This document shows positions 55,366 to 63,168 of a DNA stretch of 64,000 nucleotides, piece by piece (positions within the stretch are counted from its first letter, which is position 1; the number at the start of each line of letters is the position of its first letter). Origin of the DNA: an uncultured Bacteroidota bacterium. Lineage in GTDB: Bacteria; Bacteroidota; Bacteroidia; Flavobacteriales; Flavobacteriaceae. The stretch is taken from NCBI GenBank assembly GCA_913062555.1, contig CAJXVU010000003.1, positions 62,001-126,000 on the forward strand, given 5' to 3'. The notes below the pieces were generated by a model. That model searched no databases, was not told the DNA's origin, and saw nothing but the letters and a program-made list of their open reading frames with translations. Both the position numbers and the translations under genes were made by a program.

Positions 55366-56970
55366 TTACTGCATCACTACATTACTATATTTTGCATTTA
55401 TAACAATAGATTTATTACTAGTTAAATCTCCTGTTGAAAAAGTGAATGAACTTCCTTCTAAAGTTTTCTCAGGGTGCTGAAAACGTGTGCGTTTACCTTG
55501 ATATTGCAAATTAAAAGCTGTTTGAGGTAATTTAATTAAGGCATCACTATTCTCCAAAACTACATTCAAGTTATTAAAAGTATCTTGGATATTCTTAATA
55601 GTTAGATCACCAAAACTACCATTCATCATAGAGTTTCCAGATAAATTATCAATACTTATATTAGATGAGTTAGATCTTAAAATAAGTCCTTTTACATTTT
55701 TCAATATGGCATTATCAACATAATTAAGTTTTAACTCTCCTGCATTCCAGTTGGTAATTAATATAGGTGTATAAGAGGCATTAATGGAAGTTTTGCTTCC
55801 ATTAATGTTCTCTGCTAATAAAGTTGAATGTGCTAATTCTGCTTTAAGGTTGTTAACCGAAGTAAACTTAAGTTCACCATGGCGAACATTTACTTTCAAT
55901 TTCGTATCCTTAGGCATTTTAATTTTTATGGTTTTAATGACTTTACTATTTTTAGAGTCACTTCCAAATCTAGATTCAAATTCTCCTTCACGGTCTTTAA
56001 ATCGAGCTTCAAATTTTTCCATACGCTCTTCAATAACGCGACCTTGCTTTTCCATTTTTTGTTCCCATTCTTTGCCAAATTTCTCACCAAATTTTTCTTC
56101 CCATGCTTCCATGTCTTTAGCCCACTTGCCGTCGAATTTTTCTCCAAGCTCATTACCCCATTTTTCCATTTTTTCTTCCCAATCTGGTCCAAATTTAGCT
56201 TCAATTTTAGCGCTCCATGCTTCCATTTTTTCTTCGTAATCCTTACCAAAAGATTTTCCAAATTTTTCACCCCATGCTTCCATATCTTTAGAATATTGGT
56301 CAAAATCGGTTTTTGAGAACTCCTTAGCCCAAGCCTTCATCTTATCTTTATATTCTTTTCCATATTTTCTCTCATATTCCTCACCCCATTTATCAAGATA
56401 TTTCTCACCATCTTTTTTATAGGCTTCAAAATCAAAGTTTACATTATGAACACCTTCTGGTAATTCTGGTAATTCTGGCATTTCAGGCATTTCAGGCATT
56501 TCAAATTCCATTTCTGGCATCTCTGGCATTTCTGGTATTTGAATATTGATCTCTGGCATTTCCGGCATTTCAGGCATTTCAGGCATATCTGCAATAACAA
56601 ATTGTAAATCTTCTAATGCTTCTAAGGCTTCTACATCAAAATCAAATTTAAAGTTCCAATTTGATCCATAACTACCATGTGTTGCAATAGTCACTTCACT
56701 TCCTGAGCCTTCAAACTCTAACTCCCAATGTTCTAAGAATTTTTGAAGTTCTTCTTTTGTTAATTCTTTGCTTTCAATATAAGCTTCTACTTGAATTTCA
56801 TTTTTATCCCAAGTATCAATTTCAATATTGGCATAACTGGTATTCAAATTCAAAGTAACATCCTTATTAGCTTTTACCGATTTCGATATCTTTTCAAGTT
56901 TTTGCTGTGCGCTTATATTAAACACACATAAAAAAACCATTGCTAATGTTATAAATTTAAACTGTTTCAT
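55366..56970 (-). CDS. Exported DUF4097-like protein with MPE tract and 19-residue repeats
   Basis: A 534-aa secreted or periplasmic protein with signal MKQFKFITLAMVFLCVFNISAQ. Residues about 25-105 and 345-530 are beta-rich with repeated short strands (KVNVRHGELKFT, LENSDALIKL), like the DUF4097 beta-helix adhesin fold. Between them lie a Met-Pro-Glu triplet tract (129-172) and an acidic helical region (188-320) built of 19-residue tandem units with Tyr/Trp at the first and Trp at the eighth position. It is the third gene of an ECF sigma/anti-sigma operon, 25 bases after the anti-sigma gene. Function unknown; a surface or periplasmic sensor or scaffold is an inference. Confidence 0.82.
   Translation of the reverse strand: MKQFKFITLAMVFLCVFNISAQQKLEKISKSVKANKDVTLNLNTSYANIEIDTWDKNEIQVEAYIESKELTKEELQKFLEHWELEFEGSGSEVTIATHGSYGSNWNFKFDFDVEALEALEDLQFVIADMPEMPEMPEMPEINIQIPEMPEMPEMEFEMPEMPEMPELPELPEGVHNVNFDFEAYKKDGEKYLDKWGEEYERKYGKEYKDKMKAWAKEFSKTDFDQYSKDMEAWGEKFGKSFGKDYEEKMEAWSAKIEAKFGPDWEEKMEKWGNELGEKFDGKWAKDMEAWEEKFGEKFGKEWEQKMEKQGRVIEERMEKFEARFKDREGEFESRFGSDSKNSKVIKTIKIKMPKDTKLKVNVRHGELKFTSVNNLKAELAHSTLLAENINGSKTSINASYTPILITNWNAGELKLNYVDNAILKNVKGLILRSNSSNISIDNLSGNSMMNGSFGDLTIKNIQDTFNNLNVVLENSDALIKLPQTAFNLQYQGKRTRFQHPEKTLEGSSFTFSTGDLTSNKSIVINAKYSNVVMQ
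56011..56409 (-). repeat. Seven tandem 57-bp (19-residue) units inside the DUF4097-like gene
   Basis: Units start at residues 188, 207, 226, 245, 264, 283 and 302. Trp recurs at 195, 214, 233, 252, 271 and 290; unit 7 has Gln at 309. Tyr or Trp recurs at 207, 226, 245, 264, 283 and 302. The consensus is Y/W-x-x-K-M-E-A/K-W-x-x-K-F-x-x-K-F-G-x-D/E. The spacing is exact with no indels. Confidence 0.9.
56455..56586 (-). repeat. Met-Pro-Glu triplet tract
   Basis: Residues 129-172 consist mostly of MPE triplets in three blocks, separated by INIQI and EFE, ending in LPELPE. The DNA is an imperfect 9-base repeat (GGCATTTCA-type on the plus strand). Confidence 0.9.
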
Positions 56971-56995
56971 TTTTTAATTGTTGTATATGAAAGTT

Positions 56996-57565
56996 CTATG
57001 ATTGAACTTCTTCATATGTATTATTAGATTTATTTAGCTCACTTAACTTTTCTTTTAAGCGATACAATAGATTTAAACGTAATTTTAAATTGTCAATTAA
57101 TGCATTAACCGTTTGCTCATTAGGTCCTGAATCTCTTAATTCCTGATCTAATACACTAAACTCTTTATTAAGTTCTTCCAGACGTTCTAAATACCCATCA
57201 AAAAGCTCTTTACTATCCGGTGTAACTTTCATTTTAGATAATTCTAAATTGATATTCGCCAAATAATAGTCCTCTACTTTTTTCAACTGTGGAGAAAGCC
57301 CCCCTAATGTTGAGGCAGAAGACACTGTTTGCTGTGGAATTTCAACAGCTGGATCTGAACCCATAAACTGATAAGCTCCAAAACTTAGTCCTATTAAAAT
57401 AACTACACTTGCAGCAATATTTAAAAATGTAAATATGGTTTGCTTTGGCTGCTCTGGAAGTTCGTTGTCCAACTTCACTAAAAACCTTGCTTCGTGACCT
57501 TTAGGCATTTTATCATTAAATACCTGAGGCTCATTTTCGAACAATTTTCTAATATCTTGTGCCAT
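56996..57565 (-). CDS. Putative membrane anti-sigma factor
   Basis: A 189-aa protein. The first 45 residues are cytoplasmic and charged (QDIRKLFENEPQVFNDKMPKG). One membrane helix spans about 46-66 (IFTFLNIAASVVILIGLSFG). The periplasmic part is helical and coiled-coil-like (residues 95-185). It overlaps the ECF sigma gene by 17 bases, which is classic for a sigma/anti-sigma pair. No standard zinc anti-sigma motif is visible, so the role rests on context and topology. Confidence 0.72.
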   Translation of the reverse strand: MAQDIRKLFENEPQVFNDKMPKGHEARFLVKLDNELPEQPKQTIFTFLNIAASVVILIGLSFGAYQFMGSDPAVEIPQQTVSSASTLGGLSPQLKKVEDYYLANINLELSKMKVTPDSKELFDGYLERLEELNKEFSVLDQELRDSGPNEQTVNALIDNLKLRLNLLYRLKEKLSELNKSNNTYEEVQS

Positions 57566-58106
57566 TTTGTGATAGTATTAATAAGTCTTTTAATTTTGTT
57601 TTACCTCTTGATAATTGTGTTCGGGATGCCACTTCTGTAATATTCAATATTTCAGCAATTTCCTGATGGTCATAACCTTCTACTAAAAATAACATCACTA
57701 CATACCTGTACTTATCCGGTAATTCCTTTATTGCGCTTTTTACTTCTTTTAAAGTAATTGCATCATCAACTAACCATTCGTCTTCATAATTTGAATCAAT
57801 AACTTTAAGGTGCACCTCATCTAATTCCAGCATTTGCTGTTTTTTAGATTTAAGTAAATCGATACTTTTATTGATAACGATACGTTTTAACCAAGCACCA
57901 AAAGTAACTTCCGCTTTATACTGATGTAGTTTTGCAAACGCTTTTATAAAAGCCTCTTGTACGATATCTTCAGCTTCGAAGGTGTCTTTTACAAATCGTT
58001 TTGCTACCACATACATGCCATCGCAGTATTGATTATATAACTGCAATTGCGCCTTGCGATCGTTAAGTTTACATTTTTCTATAATGTCTATTGTAAACGT
58101 ATTCAC
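57549..58106 (-). CDS. ECF-family RNA polymerase sigma factor
   Basis: A 185-aa sigma-70 family factor. Region 2 contains FEAEDIVQEAFIKAFAKLHQY and FGAWLKRIVINKSIDLLK; region 4 contains LPDKYRYVVMLFLVEGYDHQEIAEILNITEVASRTQLSRGKTKLK, given by its key parts LVEGYDHQEIAEIL and SRTQLSRGK. It heads a three-gene minus-strand operon with the anti-sigma and the repeat protein. Autoregulation is likely but no matching promoter motif was identified. Confidence 0.93.
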   Translation of the reverse strand: MNTFTIDIIEKCKLNDRKAQLQLYNQYCDGMYVVAKRFVKDTFEAEDIVQEAFIKAFAKLHQYKAEVTFGAWLKRIVINKSIDLLKSKKQQMLELDEVHLKVIDSNYEDEWLVDDAITLKEVKSAIKELPDKYRYVVMLFLVEGYDHQEIAEILNITEVASRTQLSRGKTKLKDLLILSQNGTRY

Positions 58107-58305
58107 TAATTGGTGTTTTGGTTAGTACTACTCGAAAGCTCTATGTTTATTCAAAGTTTTCGTCGATTCTCAAAATATAAATTAAGCTCTTTAAAACTAG
58201 TTGTGAATAATTTTATTATTTCGAGTTCAATTAAAAGACGACACAAAAAATAAGATGTTGCAAAAAGATAAGTATTTTTTTTAAAAAAATTAAAACAAAG
58301 TACGA

Positions 58306-58313
58306 TACCTTTG
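58306..58313 (+). promoter_or_regulatory. -7 promoter element of the DUF2911 gene
   Basis: TACCTTTG matches TAnnTTTG. The -33 region is only A/T-rich. Predicted leader about 54 bases. Confidence 0.45.
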
Positions 58314-58369
58314 CGTTTCAATAGTTACCATCAATAACTATAATTCATCATTCTTATAAAAATCATTTC

Positions 58370-58924
58370 ATGAACAAAATCTTAAAAGGTCTTATATTTT
58401 TACTCCTAGCAACTGCTTTAGGGATATTTTTTTATGCATATAACAGCGGAGATATTTTTAAAAACTCTTTAAGTCCTAAAGATACTGTAGAATTTAAACT
58501 CAATGATCTAAAGTTTGAAATATTCTACAATAGACCATCAAAACGTGAGCGTGATATTTTTGGAGGATTAGTATCATATAATAAGGTATGGCGAACAGGA
58601 GCCAATGAAGCCACAACTTTTGAGACTAACCAGGCCCTAAAAATTGGTGAAGACTCTCTTCCGATGGGCATATATACTTTATGGACTATCCCAAATAAGG
58701 ATTCTTGGCAGGTTATTTTTAATTCCAAACAATATCCATGGGGTGTGGATGATGCAATGCAAGCTATGCGTGATCCCAGTTTTGATGTAATAAGTATTGA
58801 AGTTCCCGTTGAGAATATTAAAAATGTTGTAGAACAATTTACAATTGCCTTTGATAATTCCACAGATAACTTATCTTTAACCATGGCTTGGGATACTGTA
58901 AAAATAGTGGTCCCACTAAAATAA
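58370..58924 (+). CDS. DUF2911 envelope protein
   Basis: A 184-aa protein with one N-terminal hydrophobic segment (about 6-25) acting as signal or anchor. The DUF2911 domain fills the rest: RPSKRERDIFGGLVSYNKVWRTGANEAT is the signature (positions 56-83), then LPMGIYTLWTIP and SWQVIFN. The family is beta-rich and common in Bacteroidota, with no established function. It stands 37 bases before meaB on the same strand. Confidence 0.88.
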   Translation: MNKILKGLIFLLLATALGIFFYAYNSGDIFKNSLSPKDTVEFKLNDLKFEIFYNRPSKRERDIFGGLVSYNKVWRTGANEATTFETNQALKIGEDSLPMGIYTLWTIPNKDSWQVIFNSKQYPWGVDDAMQAMRDPSFDVISIEVPVENIKNVVEQFTIAFDNSTDNLSLTMAWDTVKIVVPLK

Positions 58925-58961
58925 GCCTTCACTATTCAAACCTTAATAAAAGGGTGTAATA

Positions 58962-60050
58962 TTGAAATTTGTGGCAAAAAAGAACAAAAAAATATCTGCA
59001 CTACAAGAAAAAAAAGGAATTTCACCTCCAGCAACCACGGACTCTAAGGCTGTCTCAAGACTTAAGGACAGACGAAAAAAACAACCGAGTACAGCTCATC
59101 TTATTGAAGGTGTTTTAAAAGGGAATATTACGGCTTTAAGTCGTGCAATTACTTTAATAGAAAGTAATAACCCAAAACACCTGAACATGGCAAACGTCAT
59201 TATTGAGGCCTGTTTACCATTTGCCAACTCCTCTGTTCGCATTGGGATTACAGGAGTACCTGGAGTTGGAAAAAGCACTTTTATTGAATCCTTTGGAATG
59301 CATTTAACAGCATTGAATAAAAAAGTGGCCGTCCTTGCTGTAGACCCGAGTAGCACAATAACTAAAGGGAGTATTTTGGGGGATAAAACAAGAATGGAGG
59401 ATTTAGTGAAAAACAAAAATGCTTTTATTCGTCCATCTGCATCTGGGAACACTCTTGGTGGCGTAGCCAGAAAAACAAGGGAAACAATAATTGTTTGTGA
59501 AGCTGCAGGATTTGATACTATCCTTATTGAAACTGTAGGTGTTGGGCAAAGTGAAACTACCGTACATAGTATGGTCGACTTTTTTTTATTATTAAAACTT
59601 TCAGGTGCAGGAGATGAGCTTCAAGGAATTAAAAGAGGCATTATAGAAATGGCGGATGCTATTGTTATTAATAAAGCGGATGGTCATAATATTAATCCTG
59701 CTAATCTTGCCAAAGTTGAATTTAATCGTGCCCTACATTTGTACCCTGAAAAAGCGTCTAAATGGCAACCAAGAGTTAGCTTGTGTAGCGCATTGCATAA
59801 TGATGGGATCGATTCTATCTGGGAGATGGTTTTGGCATATATCGAGTTAACAAAAGCGAATAATTATTTTGAAAACAATAGAAATGAACAAAACAAATAT
59901 TGGTTATTACAAACCATAGAGGCTCAGTTAAAATTAGATTTTTTCAATAGAGACCGTGTAAAGTCAGAGTTAGAAAACCAACTACGCCGTATAGAAAACC
60001 AAGAAACGACACCGTTTGCAGCGGCAGAAGTATTATTAAAACTAAAATAG
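58962..60050 (+). CDS. meaB: Methylmalonyl-CoA mutase-associated GTPase MeaB
   Basis: A 362-aa G3E-type GTPase that protects and gates cofactor loading of adenosylcobalamin-dependent methylmalonyl-CoA mutase. The P-loop is GVPGVGKSTFIESF near 96-109, with VDPSSTITKGSILGDKTRM near 128-146, ETVGVGQSE near 189 and the specificity motif NKADGHN near 236. No ATG start exists; TTG at 58962 or GTG at 58971 are the candidates. No mutase gene is in the window. PAP2 follows after 4 bases. Confidence 0.93.
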   Translation: MKFVAKKNKKISALQEKKGISPPATTDSKAVSRLKDRRKKQPSTAHLIEGVLKGNITALSRAITLIESNNPKHLNMANVIIEACLPFANSSVRIGITGVPGVGKSTFIESFGMHLTALNKKVAVLAVDPSSTITKGSILGDKTRMEDLVKNKNAFIRPSASGNTLGGVARKTRETIIVCEAAGFDTILIETVGVGQSETTVHSMVDFFLLLKLSGAGDELQGIKRGIIEMADAIVINKADGHNINPANLAKVEFNRALHLYPEKASKWQPRVSLCSALHNDGIDSIWEMVLAYIELTKANNYFENNRNEQNKYWLLQTIEAQLKLDFFNRDRVKSELENQLRRIENQETTPFAAAEVLLKLK

Positions 60051-60054
60051 ATGC

Positions 60055-60624
60055 ATGAAACTTAACCAAGCCTTAAAATCCATATTAATTTGTGGTACCC
60101 TTTTATTTTCCTCAATTTCATTTTCACAAAGTTATAAAACAAAAAAGGCATTTCAGGATGCTGGAGATATCTTAGAATATGCATTACCCTTTGGGTCAAT
60201 ACTTACAACTATAGTTATCAATGACAAAAAAGGGACCTGGCAATTTGCAAAAGCATTTGGTACAAACCTTGCAATCACCTATGCGCTTAAATTTGCCATA
60301 AACAAACCGAGACCAGGACATACTATGAATGGAAAATCCTTCCCTTCTGGCCACACCTCTGGATCTTTTCAAAGTGCATCATTCATACAGCGTCGTTATG
60401 GTTGGAAATACGGTCTTCCTGCTTATGTTGTTGCAGGATTTGTTGGATACAGTAGAATTTGGGGACACCATCAAAAACACGATGGCTGGGATGTTTTAGC
60501 GGGGGCAATTCTCGGAATTGGAAGCACCTATCTATTTACTACGCCCTATCAAAAAGAACATTTTGAATTGGCCTTGGATAGTGGTGAAAATAATTACTCA
60601 ATAGGATTTAAATACAAATTTTAA
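60055..60624 (+). CDS. PAP2-family phosphatase, exported
   Basis: A 189-aa protein with an N-terminal signal (cleavage near residue 25, SISFSQ). All three PAP2 motifs are present: KFAINKPRPG, SFPSGHTSGSFQSA and SRIWGHHQKHDGWDVLAGA. The mature part has only weak hydrophobic segments, so it may be a periplasmic or outer-membrane-associated acid phosphatase rather than a deeply embedded lipid phosphatase. It is 4 bases after meaB, though no pathway link is obvious. Confidence 0.87.
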   Translation: MKLNQALKSILICGTLLFSSISFSQSYKTKKAFQDAGDILEYALPFGSILTTIVINDKKGTWQFAKAFGTNLAITYALKFAINKPRPGHTMNGKSFPSGHTSGSFQSASFIQRRYGWKYGLPAYVVAGFVGYSRIWGHHQKHDGWDVLAGAILGIGSTYLFTTPYQKEHFELALDSGENNYSIGFKYKF

Positions 60625-60780
60625 ATATAACTTTAGCTACCTTTAATTTAGAAATCAAAAAGGCATAGTTTTAAAATTATTTCCAAATAGATTTACTTTA
60701 CTTAAAACATTTATTTCAATTCTTGAAGCTTCATTGAGTGTAATTACATAAATCTATTATTTATTCTAAACAACAATAGG

Positions 60781-61722
60781 TTAGATAAAAAACGCTTTAT
60801 ACCAATTCACTTGATAGCGGACACCTTCTAGTAAAGTTGTTTGCGGATTATAATTTAATAATCGTCTCGCTTTATCGATATTAGCCTTTGTTCGTAATTG
60901 ATCTCCTGCCCTTTTTGGAATGATATTAATTTTAATTTTCTTATTTAAAATAGCTTCTACAGCCTCAATTCCTTCTTGTGTAGTATGTTCAACTTCTGTT
61001 CCCAAATTTATAATTTCACCATCTACAACCGTTTCATTATTAATAACACTAACAATACCATCAACAATATCGCCAACATAAGTAAAACTACGTAAATGTG
61101 TATCACTACCTTCAAACAAAGGGAAAGCTTCATTGTTAAAAGCGCAAGCAATTAACTTGGTATACATCTTTTCTGGACGCTCTCTTGGTCCTATAACAGA
61201 ATACAATCGCAATGAACAGGATTTAAATTGTTGTTCTCTACTTTTTTGAAGGACCAACTGTTCTGCTGCCAATTTTGTAACCCCATAATGTGACGCAGGT
61301 TTTGGAGCAATATCCTCTGGAAATGTCGCTTCCAAACCATAAATTGACGAGGTTCCAATATTGACAAACAACTTCAAATTTGAACATTGCATGGCAAAAT
61401 CTATAAGATTCTTAGTTGCAATTATATTATTGCTAAAATAATCTTCGAATGTAGAGGTTGTAGAAATTCCTGGCTGAGCCGAAAAATGAAAGATATAATC
61501 AATATCCAATGGTAGAATTTCACTCAAATTATTAGTCCTCAAATCATGAGTAATAATTGTTACACCTTTATCTGATATGGTTTTAGCATTTAACTGCTTT
61601 AATTCTACATTATAATAGGGGTTAAAATTATCTACTCCAACAACCTCATGCCCCATTTCCTGAAGGCATTCAGAAGTATGAGACCCTATAAAACCCGCAG
61701 CTCCGGTTACTAATATTTTCAT
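60781..61722 (-). CDS. NAD-dependent nucleotide-sugar epimerase (UDP-glucuronate epimerase-like)
   Basis: A 313-aa short-chain dehydrogenase/reductase. MKILVTGAAGFIGSHTSECL (1-20) is the NAD motif, followed by GVDNFNPYYNVELK, a loop typical of UDP-glucuronate 4-epimerase relatives. SHYGVTKLAAEQL near 143 carries the catalytic Tyr and Lys. HLRSFTYVGDIVDGI near 202 is the substrate/dimer region. The exact substrate is uncertain. It is divergent from the GT2 operon, with only 106 bases between starts, which suggests a joint role in sugar supply for that operon. Confidence 0.85.
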   Translation of the reverse strand: MKILVTGAAGFIGSHTSECLQEMGHEVVGVDNFNPYYNVELKQLNAKTISDKGVTIITHDLRTNNLSEILPLDIDYIFHFSAQPGISTTSTFEDYFSNNIIATKNLIDFAMQCSNLKLFVNIGTSSIYGLEATFPEDIAPKPASHYGVTKLAAEQLVLQKSREQQFKSCSLRLYSVIGPRERPEKMYTKLIACAFNNEAFPLFEGSDTHLRSFTYVGDIVDGIVSVINNETVVDGEIINLGTEVEHTTQEGIEAVEAILNKKIKINIIPKRAGDQLRTKANIDKARRLLNYNPQTTLLEGVRYQVNWYKAFFI

Positions 61723-61799
61723 TGACTAAAATTTACACTGCAATTTAATATCTTTTTTATATTTAAAACCTGATTCTATATAGTTAATCTAAAAAAGAA

Positions 61800-61807
61800 T
61801 ATTTTTG
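61800..61807 (+). promoter_or_regulatory. -7 promoter element of the GT2 operon
   Basis: TATTTTTG matches TAnnTTTG, 21 bases before the ATG. No TTTG at the -33 position. Predicted leader about 19 bases. Confidence 0.45.
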
Positions 61808-61828
61808 TAACACAAAAATTATTACTGA

Positions 61829-62542
61829 ATGGATTACAAATTCACAATCATTGTTCCTGTCTATAACGAAGAAGACAATTTAAATCGTGTTGAAACTGAA
61901 CTTTTAAAATATTCTGAAACAGCAAAAGTTTCAACTTGTATTTTATTTGTAAATGATGGTTCTAAAGATAAAAGTCAAGAATTAATCGAAGACATCTGTA
62001 ATCGAAATACTAATTTTAATTTCATCTCTTTTCAGGAAAACAGAGGGTTAAGTGCAGCCATTAAAGCTGGTTTTGATTATACAAATACGGAGCTTGTAGG
62101 ATATATAGACTCCGATTTACAGACAGCTCCTGAAGATTTTAATTTACTCTTAGAGCATATTGGGGATTTTGATTTAGTCACAGGTGTCCGAGCCAACCGT
62201 AAGGATTCTTTTGTTAAAAACATGTCTTCCACTATTGCAAACGGTATTCGACGTTCATTTACCCATGATGGCATGGACGACACTGGTTGTCCGTTAAAAG
62301 TTATTAAAACAGACTTTGCTAAGCAAATTCCAATGTTTAAGGGACTCCACCGTTTTTTACCGGCAATGATCTTATTGCAAAAAGGAAAAGTTATTCAAAT
62401 TCCTGTACAACATTTTCCTAGAATTGCAGGACAAGCGAAATTTGGACTTTGGAATAGATTATTAGGCCCTTTAAGTGATTGCTTTGCTTATTTATGGATG
62501 AAAAGAAAGTATATTAATTACACTGTAGAGAAACAAAGTTAA
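61829..62542 (+). CDS. Family 2 glycosyltransferase (DPM1/ArnC-like)
   Basis: A 237-aa cytoplasmic GT-A enzyme. IIVPVYNEEDNLNRVE near 7-22, FVNDGSKDKS near 45 and the metal-binding IDSDLQ (DxD) near 93 are typical. GLSAAIKAGF and DTGCPLKVIK match polyprenyl-phosphate sugar synthases such as DPM1 and ArnC, but the C-terminal membrane helices of ArnC are missing. It probably transfers a sugar to a polyprenyl phosphate. Its stop overlaps the next start by one base (TAATG). Confidence 0.88.
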   Translation: MDYKFTIIVPVYNEEDNLNRVETELLKYSETAKVSTCILFVNDGSKDKSQELIEDICNRNTNFNFISFQENRGLSAAIKAGFDYTNTELVGYIDSDLQTAPEDFNLLLEHIGDFDLVTGVRANRKDSFVKNMSSTIANGIRRSFTHDGMDDTGCPLKVIKTDFAKQIPMFKGLHRFLPAMILLQKGKVIQIPVQHFPRIAGQAKFGLWNRLLGPLSDCFAYLWMKRKYINYTVEKQS

Positions 62543-63168
62543 TGAGTAATTGGCTTATATACACCGTTGGCTTTATTGCACAGATTTTATTTTCCTCGAG
62601 GTTAGTAATTCAATGGATAACCTCTGAAAAGCAACGTAAAGTTATTACACCAACTCTTTTTTGGTCTTTGAGCTTAATTGCTTCCTTTTTACTATTTATT
62701 TATGGTTATTTACGTGACGATTTTGCAATCATGCTTGGGCAAACTCTAACCTATTTTATATATATAAGAAACTTACAATTACAAAACCAATGGCAAAAAT
62801 TGCATTGGTCAATCCGACTTCTACTATACTCTTTTCCAGCATTAATTGGTATATATTATTTTAATAATAATGTAATTGACAGGGACATATTATTTAAAAA
62901 TGAAGCCATTCCTTTGTGGTTACTTTGGTTAGGCATAATTTCACAAATTATTTTCACCCTGCGGTTTGTATATCAATGGCTATACTCTGAATATAAAAAG
63001 ACCTCTTCATTACCTCTGGGGTTTTGGTTACTTAGCTTGGTGGGATCAATCTTAATTCTCGCCTATGCCATATTTAGAAAAGACCCTGTACTTTTTATAG
63101 GTCATATACTAGGCTCGGTTATTTATATTAGAAATTTAATATTATTACATAAGCAAGATGTTGCATAA
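62542..63168 (+). CDS. Tandem LAB_N-domain membrane protein
   Basis: A 208-aa inner-membrane protein of about six helices made of two LAB_N-like units. Unit 1 has Gln14, Arg20, Gln24-Trp25, Ser28-Glu29, Phe40-Trp41 and Tyr74-Ile-Arg-Asn77. Unit 2 repeats all of these 121 positions later (Gln135, Arg141, Gln145-Trp146, Ser149-Glu150, Phe161-Trp162, Tyr195-Ile-Arg-Asn198). LAB_N is otherwise known as a short domain attached to LpxB and is related to small MtN3/PQ-loop-like transporters. It lies between a GT2 and a GT39 gene, overlapping both. Role unknown; lipid-sugar flipping is an inference. Confidence 0.85.
   Translation: MSNWLIYTVGFIAQILFSSRLVIQWITSEKQRKVITPTLFWSLSLIASFLLFIYGYLRDDFAIMLGQTLTYFIYIRNLQLQNQWQKLHWSIRLLLYSFPALIGIYYFNNNVIDRDILFKNEAIPLWLLWLGIISQIIFTLRFVYQWLYSEYKKTSSLPLGFWLLSLVGSILILAYAIFRKDPVLFIGHILGSVIYIRNLILLHKQDVA

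Noticed and set aside
55784-56316. Two long plus-strand frames (about 150 codons) opposite the repeat protein
   Set aside because: They mirror the tandem repeats of the minus-strand gene, have Phe/Ser/His-rich low-complexity products and no signal or family match.
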